A stretch of DNA of 64,000 nucleotides from Sheuella sp. (GTDB taxonomy: Bacteria > Pseudomonadota > Gammaproteobacteria > Burkholderiales > Burkholderiaceae_B): contig JAUSCY010000128.1 of the NCBI GenBank assembly GCA_030650995.1, positions 1-64,000 on the forward strand, given 5' to 3'. The position numbers and the translations under genes are program-made. Of the stretch, positions 39,450 through 49,484 are shown in pieces; position 1 is the first letter of the stretch; the number at the start of each line of letters is the position of its first letter. The notes beneath the pieces were generated by a model. The model was not told where the DNA came from, did not search any database, and saw only the letters and a program-made list of their open reading frames with translations.

Positions 39450-41759
39450 TCAGAGCACGGGTGAAAGCACTGGCTCTTTAGAGCGGATATCAAGCAGCTT
39501 TCCTTTGCGTGCGCGTTTGGAAAGATAAGGATGGAGGGCCGGACCGGAAATAATGTCTTCGACTTGCTTGTTGCGATAAATACCCGTCACGCGCATGCCT
39601 TTGGCAGACAAAGGCAAAGTCTGAGCAATAGTATCTGGGGCATCGAGTCCCATCAGAATCGTGCCGCGACCTCCCCCCGTCATGCTCTTGACGTCTTCGA
39701 CTGCGATCACCAGCAAGCGGGCGCGGCTGGAGAACAAGGCAACGTAAATCGAGTCTGTAAAAACGGGGACGGGTCTGAGCAGAACGTCTTTGTCTTCAAT
39801 CGTGACAAATTGTTTACCCGCACGCTGCCGACTGGTCATATCCGAGATACGTGTCGAAAAACCAAAACCCTGCCGAGTCGTCAGCAACCACCGGGTCTCA
39901 GGCGCTGCAGCAATGATATGTTCAATCCTCGAACCTGGATCCAGATCGATCATGGAGGTTACCGGCGCACCATCGCCTCGCGCAGAAGGCAGACTCGAGA
40001 CGGCGACAGAATACACACGACCATTGTCACCGAAGGCAATCAACGTGTCAGTACTGCGGCACTCAAACACGCCGTAACAGTCATCACCCGCCTTGAAAGT
40101 AAATTGTGCTGCGTCGTGTCCGTGTCCCTGACGCGAACGTAACCAGCCTTTTTCGGAAACAATAACCGTGACAGGCTCATCAAGCACTTTCACTTCCATC
40201 ACCGCACGATCAGCGACTTTAATGAGGGTACGGCGATCGTCGCCATAGAGCTTGACGTCGGCTTCGATCTCGCGCACGACCAGGCGCTTGAGACTCGCAG
40301 GCTGATCAATCAACTCTTGCAGCTTCTCCTGCTCTGTCTTTTTCTCCGCCAGTTCCTGTTCGATCTTGAAACCTTCGAGCTTGGCGAGCTGGCGCAAACG
40401 CATGTCCAGAATATCGTCAGCCTGGCGCTCAGTCAGATTAAAGCGCTTCATCAATGCCGGGCGTGGTTCGTCCGAGTCGCGAATAGTCTGGATGACTTCA
40501 TCAACGTTCAGATACACCAGCATCCGGCCTTCGAGCACATGGATACGATCTGAAATCTTGTCATAGCGATGCTGGGTACGACGCAAGACGGTATGCGTCC
40601 TGAATCCTATCCACTCAAGCAGGACATCACGCAAGCCCTTCTGGCGCGGACGGGTGTCTGTGCCGATACAAACCAGATTCATTGGCACACTGGTTTCCAT
40701 GCTGGTCTGTGCCAGCAAGGTGTTGACGAATTCGTCGCGATCAATCTTGGAGGTTTTAGGTTCAAACACCAGGCGAACAGCGGCATCCTTACCTGACTCG
40801 TCGCGCACAGCATCCAGCATGGCGAGCATTTGCGCTTTAGTCTGCTGCTGCTCGGGGGTGAGTGTTTTTTTACCCGTTTTGACTTTAGGATTAGTAAGAT
40901 CTTCGATTTCTTCGAGTACTTTCTGGCAAGAAGCGCCTGGTGGCAACTCATGTACGACGAGTTGCCATTGTCCCCTCGCCATTTCTTCAAACTGCCAGCG
41001 TGCACGAGCTTTAATCGAGCCGCGTCCGGTCTGGTATATCTGGGCGATATCTGACTGTGCAGTAATGATTTGTCCACCACCTGCAAAATCAGGTCCTGGA
41101 ACCATTTCAAACAAGGCTTCATCAGATAATGCTGGTTGCTTGATCAGTGCCACGCAAGCCTGGGCCACCTCGCGTAAATTATGCGAGGGAATTTCCGTAG
41201 CCATACCGACTGCAATACCTGAAGCGCCGTTGAGCAGCATGACCGGCAAGCGCGCAGGCAGCATCTGGGGTTCCTGATGACTGCCGTCGTAATTCGGAAT
41301 GAAGTCAACCGTACCTTCGTCCAGCTCGTCGAGCAACAGGCGCGCGAACGGTGTCAGACGTGCCTCGGTGTATCGCATCGCCGCAGCATTATCGCCATCT
41401 CGGGAACCGAAATTGCCCTGACCATCAATCAGCGGATAACGCAGCGTAAATTTTTGCGCCATGCGTACTAGTGCATCGTAAGCGGCCTGATCACCATGCG
41501 GGTGATACTTACCCAACACATCACCGACCACGCGAGCGGATTTGACTGGCTTGGCACCCGATTGCAGACCCATCGCCTGCATTGCATACAAAATTCTGCG
41601 CTGGACAGGTTTTTGACCATCGCCTACATCGGGCAAGGCGCGTCCACGCACGACCGAAACGGCGTAATCCAGGTAAGCCTGTTCAGCATATAGACCCAGT
41701 GTCAGCGAAGCATCGCCATCACCAGCGTCGAACAGGCCAGGTTGAGAATTATCAGACAT
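39450..41759 (-). CDS. parC: DNA topoisomerase IV subunit A
   Basis: Catalytic breakage-reunion subunit that decatenates daughter chromosomes. The active-site tyrosine is Y130 (MRYTEARL). The quinolone region reads [15 protein letters not shown], with Gln91 where E. coli ParC has Ser80 and Asp95 where it has Glu84. The C-terminal half has ParC/GyrA-type beta-pinwheel strands without a GyrA box. It is 769 residues from the inner ATG (an ATG two codons earlier also exists). parE lies 61 bases upstream, probably one operon. Confidence 0.95.
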   Translation of the reverse strand: MSDNSQPGLFDAGDGDASLTLGLYAEQAYLDYAVSVVRGRALPDVGDGQKPVQRRILYAMQAMGLQSGAKPVKSARVVGDVLGKYHPHGDQAAYDALVRMAQKFTLRYPLIDGQGNFGSRDGDNAAAMRYTEARLTPFARLLLDELDEGTVDFIPNYDGSHQEPQMLPARLPVMLLNGASGIAVGMATEIPSHNLREVAQACVALIKQPALSDEALFEMVPGPDFAGGGQIITAQSDIAQIYQTGRGSIKARARWQFEEMARGQWQLVVHELPPGASCQKVLEEIEDLTNPKVKTGKKTLTPEQQQTKAQMLAMLDAVRDESGKDAAVRLVFEPKTSKIDRDEFVNTLLAQTSMETSVPMNLVCIGTDTRPRQKGLRDVLLEWIGFRTHTVLRRTQHRYDKISDRIHVLEGRMLVYLNVDEVIQTIRDSDEPRPALMKRFNLTERQADDILDMRLRQLAKLEGFKIEQELAEKKTEQEKLQELIDQPASLKRLVVREIEADVKLYGDDRRTLIKVADRAVMEVKVLDEPVTVIVSEKGWLRSRQGHGHDAAQFTFKAGDDCYGVFECRSTDTLIAFGDNGRVYSVAVSSLPSARGDGAPVTSMIDLDPGSRIEHIIAAAPETRWLLTTRQGFGFSTRISDMTSRQRAGKQFVTIEDKDVLLRPVPVFTDSIYVALFSSRARLLVIAVEDVKSMTGGGRGTILMGLDAPDTIAQTLPLSAKGMRVTGIYRNKQVEDIISGPALHPYLSKRARKGKLLDIRSKEPVLSPVL

Positions 41760-41820
41760 AAGCATTCACTTTGTAAATCAGTTAAACGAGCAAGAGGCAC
41801 AGCGGACAGGGGCAGGATTT

Positions 41821-43779
41821 TTAAATATCCACCTCAGCAAGATTGCCTTTTTCTTCAAGCCAGGTCCGACGCTGGGCGGACTCACTTTTACCCATGAGCA
41901 TGTCAAACATGTTGGTTGTCGCCGTAGGATCGAGTTCGCCGTAGCCAACAGGAAGCATGCGACGCGTATCCGGATTCATGGTGGTTTCCCATAACTGGAT
42001 CGGACTCATTTCACCAAGACCTTTAAAGCGACTGATGTCCCAGGATCCCTCACGTACTCCCTCTTTCCGTAGTTTGTCCTGAGTGGCCTCAAGCTCACCC
42101 ACGTCCAGACAATATATTTTGCGGGCGGGTCTTTTCCCTAATGCAGGGACATCGACCCTGAAAAGGGGGGGACGTGCGACATGAATATGACCAAGCTCAA
42201 CCAATCTGGGAAAGTGCCGGTAGAAAAGCGTCAATAGCAAAACCTGAATATGCGAGCCATCGACGTCCGCATCGGACAGAATGCAAATCCGGCCGTAGCG
42301 TAAACCGGAAAGATCAGGCGTGTCGTTCGGGCCATGCGGATCGACACCGATCGCAACAGCGATATCGTGAATTTCGTTATTCGCAAAGAGCCGGTCACGA
42401 TCGACCTCCCAGGCGTTCAGTACCTTTCCGCGCAGCGGCAGTACAGCCTGGAACTCCTTGTCACGGCCCATTTTGGCAGAACCTCCGGCGGAGTCACCCT
42501 CTACGAGGAAGACCTCGGTACGGGTGATGTCGGTCGACTCGCAATCGGTCAGCTTACCTGGCAGTACAGCCACACCTGAACTTTTACGTTTCTCAACTTT
42601 CTGTGCGGAGCGGGCGCGCGCCTGCGCCTGACGGATCGCGAGTTCAGCGAGTTTTTTGCCGTATTCAACGTTTGAGTTAAGCCAGAGATCCAGAGAGGTT
42701 TTAACAAATCCACCCACCAGACGCACCGCGTCACGGCTATTGAGCCTTTCTTTGATCTGACCTTGAAACTGGGGATCCAGGACTTTAGCTGACAGCACAA
42801 AACTGGTACGTGCAAAAACATCTTCGGGTAATAGTTTGACGCCTTTTGGCAGCAAGCTGTGCATTTCTGCGAAACCTTTCACTGCAGCAAACAATCCTTC
42901 TCTCAGACCGGACTCGTGCGTACCACCTGCTGGCGTCGGAATCAGGTTGACATAGGACTCCCGCACAACGGTCCCCTCATCGGCCCAGGCTACAACCCAC
43001 TGTGCGCCCTCGCCCTCAGCAAAATTCTCGTGGTCCTTGCCTGCGAATTGCTCACCTTCAAATAAGGGAACACGCAACTCCACACCATCCAGGGCCTCAG
43101 ACAAATAACCAGACAAACCTTCCTGATATTGCCAGTTTCGGTTATCACCAGTTTTTTCGTTTATCAACGAAACTTTTACGCCAGCCATCAATACGGCTTT
43201 GCTGCGCAACAAATGCGTCAACTCACTTAGAGGAATGACAGGTGAATCAAAAAATGAATTGTCTGGCCAGACACGCACACGTGTGCCAGATTTTTTGCGG
43301 GCAAGTTCGGGAGCGAGCGCAAGGGGCTCAATCACATCCCCATTGGCAAAGACCATCCGGTGACTTCCCTCGCGCCACACAACCAGCTCGAGTCTTTTAG
43401 AGAGCGCATTGGTCACCGAAACACCGACACCGTGCAAACCTCCGGAAAAGGCATATGCACCACCACCTTTCTTGTCAAATTTACCGCCAGCGTGCAGGCG
43501 CGTAAAAACAAGCTCAGCGACGGGAGCTTTTTCTTCAGGATGCATACCGACAGGAATCCCGCGACCGTCATCCTCCACGGTGACGCTGCCATCAACATGC
43601 AGCGTGACTTGAATATGTTTACCGTGCCCGGCGAGCGCTTCATCGGCGGCGTTATCAATGACCTCTTGCACAATGTGCAAAGGGTTTTCCGTGCGGGTGT
43701 ACATACCCGGACGCTGGCGTACAGGTTCGAGTCCTTTGAGGACCCGGATGGACGATTCGTTATATGACTGATTACTCAA
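41821..43779 (-). CDS. parE: DNA topoisomerase IV subunit B
   Basis: ATPase subunit of topoisomerase IV. It has a GHKL ATPase domain (VIDNAADEALAGHG, DDGRGIPVGMHPEEKAP, GGLHGVGVSVTNALS) and a TOPRIM domain (EGDSAGGSAKMGRDKEFQAVLPLRGK, then DADVDGSHI). The 652 residues are slightly longer than E. coli ParE. It is divergent from trxA and precedes parC. The end of the TOPRIM region reads GLRYGRICILSDADVDG, typical of ParE rather than GyrB. Confidence 0.96.
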   Translation of the reverse strand: MSNQSYNESSIRVLKGLEPVRQRPGMYTRTENPLHIVQEVIDNAADEALAGHGKHIQVTLHVDGSVTVEDDGRGIPVGMHPEEKAPVAELVFTRLHAGGKFDKKGGGAYAFSGGLHGVGVSVTNALSKRLELVVWREGSHRMVFANGDVIEPLALAPELARKKSGTRVRVWPDNSFFDSPVIPLSELTHLLRSKAVLMAGVKVSLINEKTGDNRNWQYQEGLSGYLSEALDGVELRVPLFEGEQFAGKDHENFAEGEGAQWVVAWADEGTVVRESYVNLIPTPAGGTHESGLREGLFAAVKGFAEMHSLLPKGVKLLPEDVFARTSFVLSAKVLDPQFQGQIKERLNSRDAVRLVGGFVKTSLDLWLNSNVEYGKKLAELAIRQAQARARSAQKVEKRKSSGVAVLPGKLTDCESTDITRTEVFLVEGDSAGGSAKMGRDKEFQAVLPLRGKVLNAWEVDRDRLFANNEIHDIAVAIGVDPHGPNDTPDLSGLRYGRICILSDADVDGSHIQVLLLTLFYRHFPRLVELGHIHVARPPLFRVDVPALGKRPARKIYCLDVGELEATQDKLRKEGVREGSWDISRFKGLGEMSPIQLWETTMNPDTRRMLPVGYGELDPTATTNMFDMLMGKSESAQRRTWLEEKGNLAEVDI

Positions 43780-43974
43780 GTTATCCCCAACTGCTGTGGA
43801 AAAGGCATGCTATTTTACGGAAAATGCTAATACCGGCGTGACGATAAGCTAGATTGCGCAAAAAATGCGCACTTATCGATTGATGAAATACTGCACCGCA
43901 AGTATTGATGTTATGCTTTAATCATGAAAAGTAGTCCCGCCCAAGGGCCGGATACACCAATTACCGAGAAAAAA
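43780..43974. other. Divergent parE-trxA intergenic region
   Basis: This 195-base gap should hold both promoters. It contains two TGCGCA palindromes (43855-43860 and 43866-43871) separated by AAAAA, a possible operator. An ATG at 43924 is in frame with trxA but would add 17 residues unlike thioredoxin. No convincing -10/-35 pair stood out. Confidence 0.35.
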
Positions 43975-44301
43975 ATGAGCGAACACATTAAAACCGTGAG
44001 CGATGATAGCTTTGACGCGGACGTACTGAAATCTTCCCAGCCTGTTCTGGTTGACTACTGGGCAGCCTGGTGTGGTCCTTGCAAGATGATTGCACCCATG
44101 CTCGAAGAAGTCGCTGCAGAATACGCTGGAAAGGTCACAGTCGCAAAACTTAACGTTGATGAAAATCAGAAAACAGCTACTGATTTTGGTATTCGCGGCA
44201 TTCCAACCCTGATGTTATTCAAGGACGGAAAGGTCGCAGCAACCAAAGTGGGAGCTTTATCAAAATCACAACTCACCGAATTCCTGAACAGCGCGATCTG
44301 A
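43975..44301 (+). CDS. trxA: Thioredoxin 1
   Basis: Cytosolic protein-disulfide reductase reduced by thioredoxin reductase. The active site is WCGPC (C33, C36) and the cis-proline region is [11 protein letters not shown]. From the inner ATG used here it is 108 residues, the standard length, starting [13 protein letters not shown]. It lies 144 bases upstream of rho on the same strand; trxA-rho adjacency is widely conserved in Proteobacteria. Confidence 0.97.
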   Translation: MSEHIKTVSDDSFDADVLKSSQPVLVDYWAAWCGPCKMIAPMLEEVAAEYAGKVTVAKLNVDENQKTATDFGIRGIPTLMLFKDGKVAATKVGALSKSQLTEFLNSAI

Positions 44302-44314
44302 TTCGCAACCACGC

Positions 44315-44335
44315 GCGGGCCCGTCCGAGGCCCGC
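44315..44335 (+). terminator. GC-rich hairpin after trxA
   Basis: A 7-bp stem GCGGGCC/GGCCCGC with a 7-nt loop begins 13 bases after the trxA stop. No T-tract follows, so intrinsic termination is doubtful; it may protect the 3' end of trxA mRNA or pause polymerase ahead of the rho leader. Confidence 0.45.
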
Positions 44336-44365
44336 CACTGGCTCGCCCTGACGCGAAGCTGCTCG

Positions 44366-44419
44366 ACACTAATTTGCACCTATCTGCACTCAGCCCCCAA
44401 AATCTACCTCTTCAATTTT
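44366..44419 (+). promoter_or_regulatory. C-rich, G-poor leader upstream of rho
   Basis: Hand count in this 54-base stretch gives about 19 C and 3 G, with no strong secondary structure. Such C-over-G bubbles are typical of Rho-utilisation sites. It lies just before the rho start codon, where autoregulation by Rho-dependent termination in the leader is known in E. coli. The assignment here is inference. Confidence 0.45.
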
Positions 44420-44445
44420 GAAGTCACTTTTATACAAATAAATCA

Positions 44446-45702
44446 ATGCACCTTAATGAACTGAAGGCGCAGCATGTTTCGCAGCTGCTAGAACTGGCCG
44501 CCGGTCTCGAGATCGAAAACGCCAACCGCTTACGCAAACAGGAACTGATGTTTGCGATCATGAAAAAACGCGCCAAACAAGGCGAACAGATTTTTGGCGA
44601 CGGTGTTCTCGAAGTCCTGCCTGACGGGTTTGGCTTTCTGCGCTCACCCGATACCTCCTATCTGGCCAGTACGGACGATATTTATATATCTCCGTCTCAG
44701 ATTCGCAGGTTTAACCTGCACACAGGCGACTCGATCGAAGGCGAAGTCCGCACGCCCAAAGATGGTGAGCGTTACTTTGCTCTGGTCAAAGTCGACAAGG
44801 TCAATGGTTTCGCTCCTGAGGCGATCAAGCATCGCATCATGTTTGAAAACCTGACACCTCTGCATCCTGACAAAGTCATGCCTCTTGAGCGTGACATCAA
44901 AAGTGAAGAGAATCTGACAGGCCGTATTTTGGATATCTTTGCTCCGATCGGCAAAGGTCAGCGGGGTCTGATTGTCGCGAGTCCGAAATCTGGTAAGACC
45001 GTCATGATGCAGCATATTGCGCATGCGATTACTGCCAACTTCCCTGATGCAGTCATGATTGTCATGCTGGTTGACGAGCGTCCCGAGGAAGTGACTGAAA
45101 TGCAGCGCACCGTTCGCGGTGAAGTGGTTGCGTCAACATTTGACGAGCCCGCTACACGCCACGTTCAGGTTGCGGAAATGGTGATCGAGCGCGCCAAACG
45201 CCTGGTTGAAATGAAAAAGGATGTCGTCATCCTGCTTGACTCCATTACTCGCCTTGCCCGCGCCTACAACACTGTTGTTCCTGCTTCCGGTAAGGTTCTG
45301 ACAGGTGGTGTGGATGCGAATGCGCTGCAACGTCCAAAACGCTTTTTTGGTGCTGCGCGTAATCTCGAGGAAGGTGGTTCACTGACCATCATCGGCACAG
45401 CGCTGATTGAAACAGGTAGCCGCATGGATGAAGTGATTTACGAAGAGTTCAAAGGTACGGGCAATTCAGAAATTCATCTGGAGCGTCGTCTGGCTGAGAA
45501 ACGCGTATATCCTGCGATTAACCTCAACAAGTCCGGCACACGTCGCGAAGAGCTGCTGATCAAGCCCGATGTCCTGCAAAAGGTATGGGTCTTACGCAAA
45601 TTTATTCATGATATGGATGAAGTTGATTCAATGGAGTTTATCCTGGACAAGATGCGTTCGACTAAGAACAATAATGAATTCTTCGACATGATGAAGAAGT
45701 AA
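44446..45702 (+). CDS. rho: Transcription termination factor Rho
   Basis: Hexameric RNA helicase that ends transcription. It has an N-terminal helix bundle and cold-shock-like RNA-binding domain ([16 protein letters not shown], about 53-68), a RecA-like domain with Walker A ASPKSGKT (178-185), Walker [17 protein letters not shown], and the R-loop region [17 protein letters not shown]. The 418 residues have no N-terminal insertion. No Shine-Dalgarno precedes the ATG. A bidirectional hairpin follows the gene. Confidence 0.98.
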   Translation: MHLNELKAQHVSQLLELAAGLEIENANRLRKQELMFAIMKKRAKQGEQIFGDGVLEVLPDGFGFLRSPDTSYLASTDDIYISPSQIRRFNLHTGDSIEGEVRTPKDGERYFALVKVDKVNGFAPEAIKHRIMFENLTPLHPDKVMPLERDIKSEENLTGRILDIFAPIGKGQRGLIVASPKSGKTVMMQHIAHAITANFPDAVMIVMLVDERPEEVTEMQRTVRGEVVASTFDEPATRHVQVAEMVIERAKRLVEMKKDVVILLDSITRLARAYNTVVPASGKVLTGGVDANALQRPKRFFGAARNLEEGGSLTIIGTALIETGSRMDEVIYEEFKGTGNSEIHLERRLAEKRVYPAINLNKSGTRREELLIKPDVLQKVWVLRKFIHDMDEVDSMEFILDKMRSTKNNNEFFDMMKK

Positions 45703-45727
45703 TTTATTCTGTAATCGGCTATAAATT

Positions 45728-45751
45728 ATTGTGCCGCGCAAGCGGCACAAT
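45728..45751. terminator. Bidirectional terminator between rho and yhdP
   Basis: Perfect 10-bp stem ATTGTGCCGC/GCGGCACAAT with a stable GCAA tetraloop in the 53-base gap of two convergent genes. A T-rich tail follows on the plus strand (TCATTTAATT) and AT-rich sequence on the minus, so it can serve both. Confidence 0.85.
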
Positions 45752-45755
45752 TCAT

Positions 45756-48700
45756 TTAATTCCCTGGTTCAGGTTGCATAGTCAGTCCTTCTCGTTTCGG
45801 TGCAGAAGTCTCAAGAGGTATCAGCGTTGGGTCATCCCAAGGCCCTCTGACCTGGTATTTGGCAGTCATGGCGCGCTCAATCGGATTACGCAGTAAAAAC
45901 TGCGTTACCAGCGCGCTCACGCCAACAAGTGGATTCACAACAAAACCCGTTGCAAGCGCTGTGCCGCTCATATCAAACATTGGCTTGACGTCAGCGTTCA
46001 AATTCCAGGTTTTCCTGGACAAGTCAGAATCCCCAACAAGTAAAATGCTCGCGACCGGGCTCGCAATTGTCAAATTCTCAGTCTTGGCTACGCCCTGGTC
46101 AATGGTGAACGCGCCAGAGATGGACTCCCATGGGAAGCCATTTTTAAACTCATTGGAAGGTCTGAAATTAAAACTCAAAATGCGTTGTAATGACTGGAGC
46201 GAAAGCAGCTCAAGCAAACGCGCGCTGCGTGAATTAACGTGCTCGAATACGCCGCTTTTCAAGTCGACGTCCGCCGTGCCCGCCATTCCTTCATAACTGA
46301 ATACCCAGGGGAAATTCACCCAGTCAATATCAGCATTCACCTTGCCACGACCTTCGCGAACTTTTCCTGGATACCCCATAAAACCTGTTAACTGACCAAG
46401 GTCGGCAATATCAAGATCCGCATTGAGCCTGACTCCACGGGAAGTTCCTTTCAGGCGCCACTGACCACTGGCACTTAGCGTTGCATGGGGATTTTTGATG
46501 TCCAGTTTGTCAATATTCCATATGTTGGCACGGTCAGTATTGGCTCCGATCAAATGCAGAGACCCAAGGCGACTCCCAAACAATGTGAAATCATCAATGC
46601 TCACATCCATCGCAGGAATTTCTGACCATTGTTTTTCCTCGATACTTATTATTTTGGGTATTTCTTCAGAATCCGTTGGCGCGCTGCCCAGCGCAAGCTT
46701 GGTAAATTTGGCAGCTATCCGACCTTGCACGGTTCCAGAGGCCTCTTTCCACGAAACTGAGCCGGCAGTTTCCTTTGAGTCGATTTTGACAATCCACTGA
46801 CCTTTTTCGGATTGTGTTGTCAATACACTCAAATCAGTAAAGTTCAAATCATCCACAATTAGTTGTGGTGTACGTACAGAAATACTCTGGACTTGAGGAA
46901 GCACGTTATTTGTACGCTTGGCCGTTGCAACCTTTTCAGCAGTGAGTTTGTCGACGAGATCCTTCCAGTCATCCCAATTCAACACACCGAGATTAGCCTC
47001 AACGGTCATTCCAGAGGCAGGCAAAACAGCTGGACGCCCCATCGCGATTGCCGCTTGAGTGAAAAAAGTCTTGCGGTGCACATCAGGCACACGTTCAAGT
47101 TTTCCATTAATAATTTCACCGAGATTAAAGCTCACAGACTGGCGATTGGTATTGCGCTGTTTTGAGCTTGACCACTTCAGATTCAAAGGTAGTGAGGACT
47201 CTTTAGTTTTACCGATCGGCGCAGGTAAACCAATGGAGAGACCCTCCAGTGAGGAGCTAACCGTAACATCAACACCATCGCGGTCATTTTGCGTAACTTG
47301 CGCACGATAACGAGCCTTGCCATCAAATATAGTCATGGCTGGTGCCTGGGTCGCTTTAGTGAGCGCCGCAACAGGCAGTACACCTTCGATTGAGACCCCT
47401 TTGGAACGCACGGAACCAAAAGCGCCCTGAATAAGCAATGGTTCTCCCAGGAACCTGGCTTGCAATTTGTCCGTATCAATCTGTCCATTAGAAAAAATCA
47501 GATTTCCCTGAATATTTTCAAGCTCGGGAAATGATTCGCCCCAGCTCAGATTACCTCCAGAAAACTCGACCCGACCTTTAGCTTCGAGTTTATCGATATG
47601 ATCCAGATCCACACGGATCGATAACGGAACATTCCAGTCCCCTGTTGCACCAAGCTCACTGAATGCATTGCCGACACGTTCGTTCAAGGGTGTTTCTCGC
47701 AAGACATCCACAAACAGTCTTGCTTCTGATTTCAGCGACATATCGACCGAAACCAATGGCTGCCTGCCCATATCCGGAACACTGACATTCAGATTTTCGA
47801 GCTTGAGCCTTTCTCCACGGGCACCGAGCAAAGTACCGGTGTCTGAATGCATTTTCAATCCCAGCTGACTGATCAGAATCGTTCCGTCCGTATTAGCGAG
47901 TGCAGGCCAACCCTTCACGTCAGGCTTTGAAGCAGCGTAGTCCAGCAGCAGATTCTGATACTGGCCATCGATTTTAAAGACCCCCTTTTCGTGAGGGAGA
48001 TTAAAAGGAAACTCTGATAAATCCCCCTGGAGGGTAATGGCTGCCTGGCGAAACTCTCCCTGCACGAGCGCTTCACGTAACCAGGTCCTGACATCCTGAG
48101 TCGTATTAACCGTCATATAGCGGTAGAGCTCCGGCGCACTTAACCTGACAATCGTGCCGGTCATATTCGCCACACCCGCGGCACTCGCACCGCCCCCGTG
48201 CCAGTCACCCTTGAGCGTCAACTCTAGATGAGAGTTACTGAGCGCCAGGTTTGAGATTTGCGAGGCGATCTTTTCACTAGAACTATAGAGCTTCATGCCT
48301 AAAGCGATTTTGTCAGCGACGATGAGTGTCGGCTCAAACAATTCGCTATTGAATGTCGCACCCTCGGCACTTGCCTGAATGCTGACTTCTCCTCCGGTCT
48401 CGGGGTTCACTGCAAGTAAACCAGACTTGACCATCGGCATCATGTCACTTAGCAGCCCGGTCAAACGCACCTGAGCGTGTTGAGCAGACACAGAAGTACC
48501 TAGGGAAGCAGGCAAAGAGGTGCCTATTTTCGCGCCAGCTATTTCAATCACGCTCGAGGCGAGCTTTCCTTTTTGGACGTCGATCCAGGCCCGGCCTGCA
48601 AACCGCCCATAGACCTCCGGTAAATCTAGCCACGGAGCCAGCGCAAGCGGTGAAATATCCTGCACCTCAAGATAAACTTCTGAGTGACGCCCTGACTCGG

Positions 48701-49421
48701 TAGTGAGCGGGCCTAACAAATGATCCGTCTTGATAATCAGTTCAAAACCTTGGGCGATCGACTCTGGAGCAGAACCTCTAATTAACAGACTATGACTGAA
48801 CAAACCATTTTTGAGTGCAAAATCCACGCCTGAAAGCTTTAATTCCGGCGCTCCGCGCTGCAGATCACTCCAGCGAAGTGTTGCGTCATGCACATCAACA
48901 GCACCCTGACCAAGTAACCAGCGCATCGCGAGCGTGTCGCTGTCAAGAGTAAGCTCTGTTTTACCCATTGGATCCAGGACATATCCAGCCACGGAAATAT
49001 TGCCATCGGCCTGCTTCACAATCGAGACATCAATCCCGTTGATATCAAGATGTCTCAAGCGCAGATCCAGAGCGAGCAGACTCCGCCAGGAAACAATGGC
49101 ATCAGCTTTCGGAATACTTAACAGAGTATTGCCCTGTGTATTGCTGATATTAAGATTATTGACTGACAGCGTAGGATTCAGGCCCGACCAGCTGGCTACC
49201 ACGTCACCTATGGTGACCTGAGAGCCAAAGGTTAAAGAAAGCCTCTGTTCGATCAATGGCCGCCACTCGTTGACGTGGGGCAAAACGATATACCGCACGA
49301 CAAGCATGGTACCCGCCATAGAGAAATAGATGATGAGTGCACAGATAAACAATACGCGGAGTGGTTTTTTGAGAAAATCCAAATCTATGGTCGACTTAAA
49401 GTAGTGAAAAAGGTTAAACAA
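45756..49421 (-). CDS. yhdP: YhdP family AsmA-like envelope protein
   Basis: Very large (1221 residues) inner-membrane-anchored protein with one N-terminal helix (about 21-43, VLFICALIIYFSMAGTMLVVR). A long periplasmic beta-rich region follows, with repeated AsmA/DUF3971-like segments and a C-terminal AsmA2 part (SGVFEHVNSRSARLLELLSLQSLQ). Family members bridge the envelope and move phospholipids to the outer membrane. The start is uncertain: the frame opens with a TTG at 49421 with no ribosome-binding site, and no ATG precedes the membrane helix. It is divergent from glnE. Confidence 0.88.
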   Translation of the reverse strand: MFNLFHYFKSTIDLDFLKKPLRVLFICALIIYFSMAGTMLVVRYIVLPHVNEWRPLIEQRLSLTFGSQVTIGDVVASWSGLNPTLSVNNLNISNTQGNTLLSIPKADAIVSWRSLLALDLRLRHLDINGIDVSIVKQADGNISVAGYVLDPMGKTELTLDSDTLAMRWLLGQGAVDVHDATLRWSDLQRGAPELKLSGVDFALKNGLFSHSLLIRGSAPESIAQGFELIIKTDHLLGPLTTESGRHSEVYLEVQDISPLALAPWLDLPEVYGRFAGRAWIDVQKGKLASSVIEIAGAKIGTSLPASLGTSVSAQHAQVRLTGLLSDMMPMVKSGLLAVNPETGGEVSIQASAEGATFNSELFEPTLIVADKIALGMKLYSSSEKIASQISNLALSNSHLELTLKGDWHGGGASAAGVANMTGTIVRLSAPELYRYMTVNTTQDVRTWLREALVQGEFRQAAITLQGDLSEFPFNLPHEKGVFKIDGQYQNLLLDYAASKPDVKGWPALANTDGTILISQLGLKMHSDTGTLLGARGERLKLENLNVSVPDMGRQPLVSVDMSLKSEARLFVDVLRETPLNERVGNAFSELGATGDWNVPLSIRVDLDHIDKLEAKGRVEFSGGNLSWGESFPELENIQGNLIFSNGQIDTDKLQARFLGEPLLIQGAFGSVRSKGVSIEGVLPVAALTKATQAPAMTIFDGKARYRAQVTQNDRDGVDVTVSSSLEGLSIGLPAPIGKTKESSLPLNLKWSSSKQRNTNRQSVSFNLGEIINGKLERVPDVHRKTFFTQAAIAMGRPAVLPASGMTVEANLGVLNWDDWKDLVDKLTAEKVATAKRTNNVLPQVQSISVRTPQLIVDDLNFTDLSVLTTQSEKGQWIVKIDSKETAGSVSWKEASGTVQGRIAAKFTKLALGSAPTDSEEIPKIISIEEKQWSEIPAMDVSIDDFTLFGSRLGSLHLIGANTDRANIWNIDKLDIKNPHATLSASGQWRLKGTSRGVRLNADLDIADLGQLTGFMGYPGKVREGRGKVNADIDWVNFPWVFSYEGMAGTADVDLKSGVFEHVNSRSARLLELLSLQSLQRILSFNFRPSNEFKNGFPWESISGAFTIDQGVAKTENLTIASPVASILLVGDSDLSRKTWNLNADVKPMFDMSGTALATGFVVNPLVGVSALVTQFLLRNPIERAMTAKYQVRGPWDDPTLIPLETSAPKREGLTMQPEPGN

Positions 49422-49484
49422 TATGCAGTATTGTTCAATTCTCTATTTTAATCCTCTTGGGCAGTCCTGTAGGAGGTAAACACC

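Noticed and set aside
43924-43974. Seventeen-residue N-terminal extension of thioredoxin
   Set aside because: The inner ATG gives the exact family length; the extension has no signal-peptide character.
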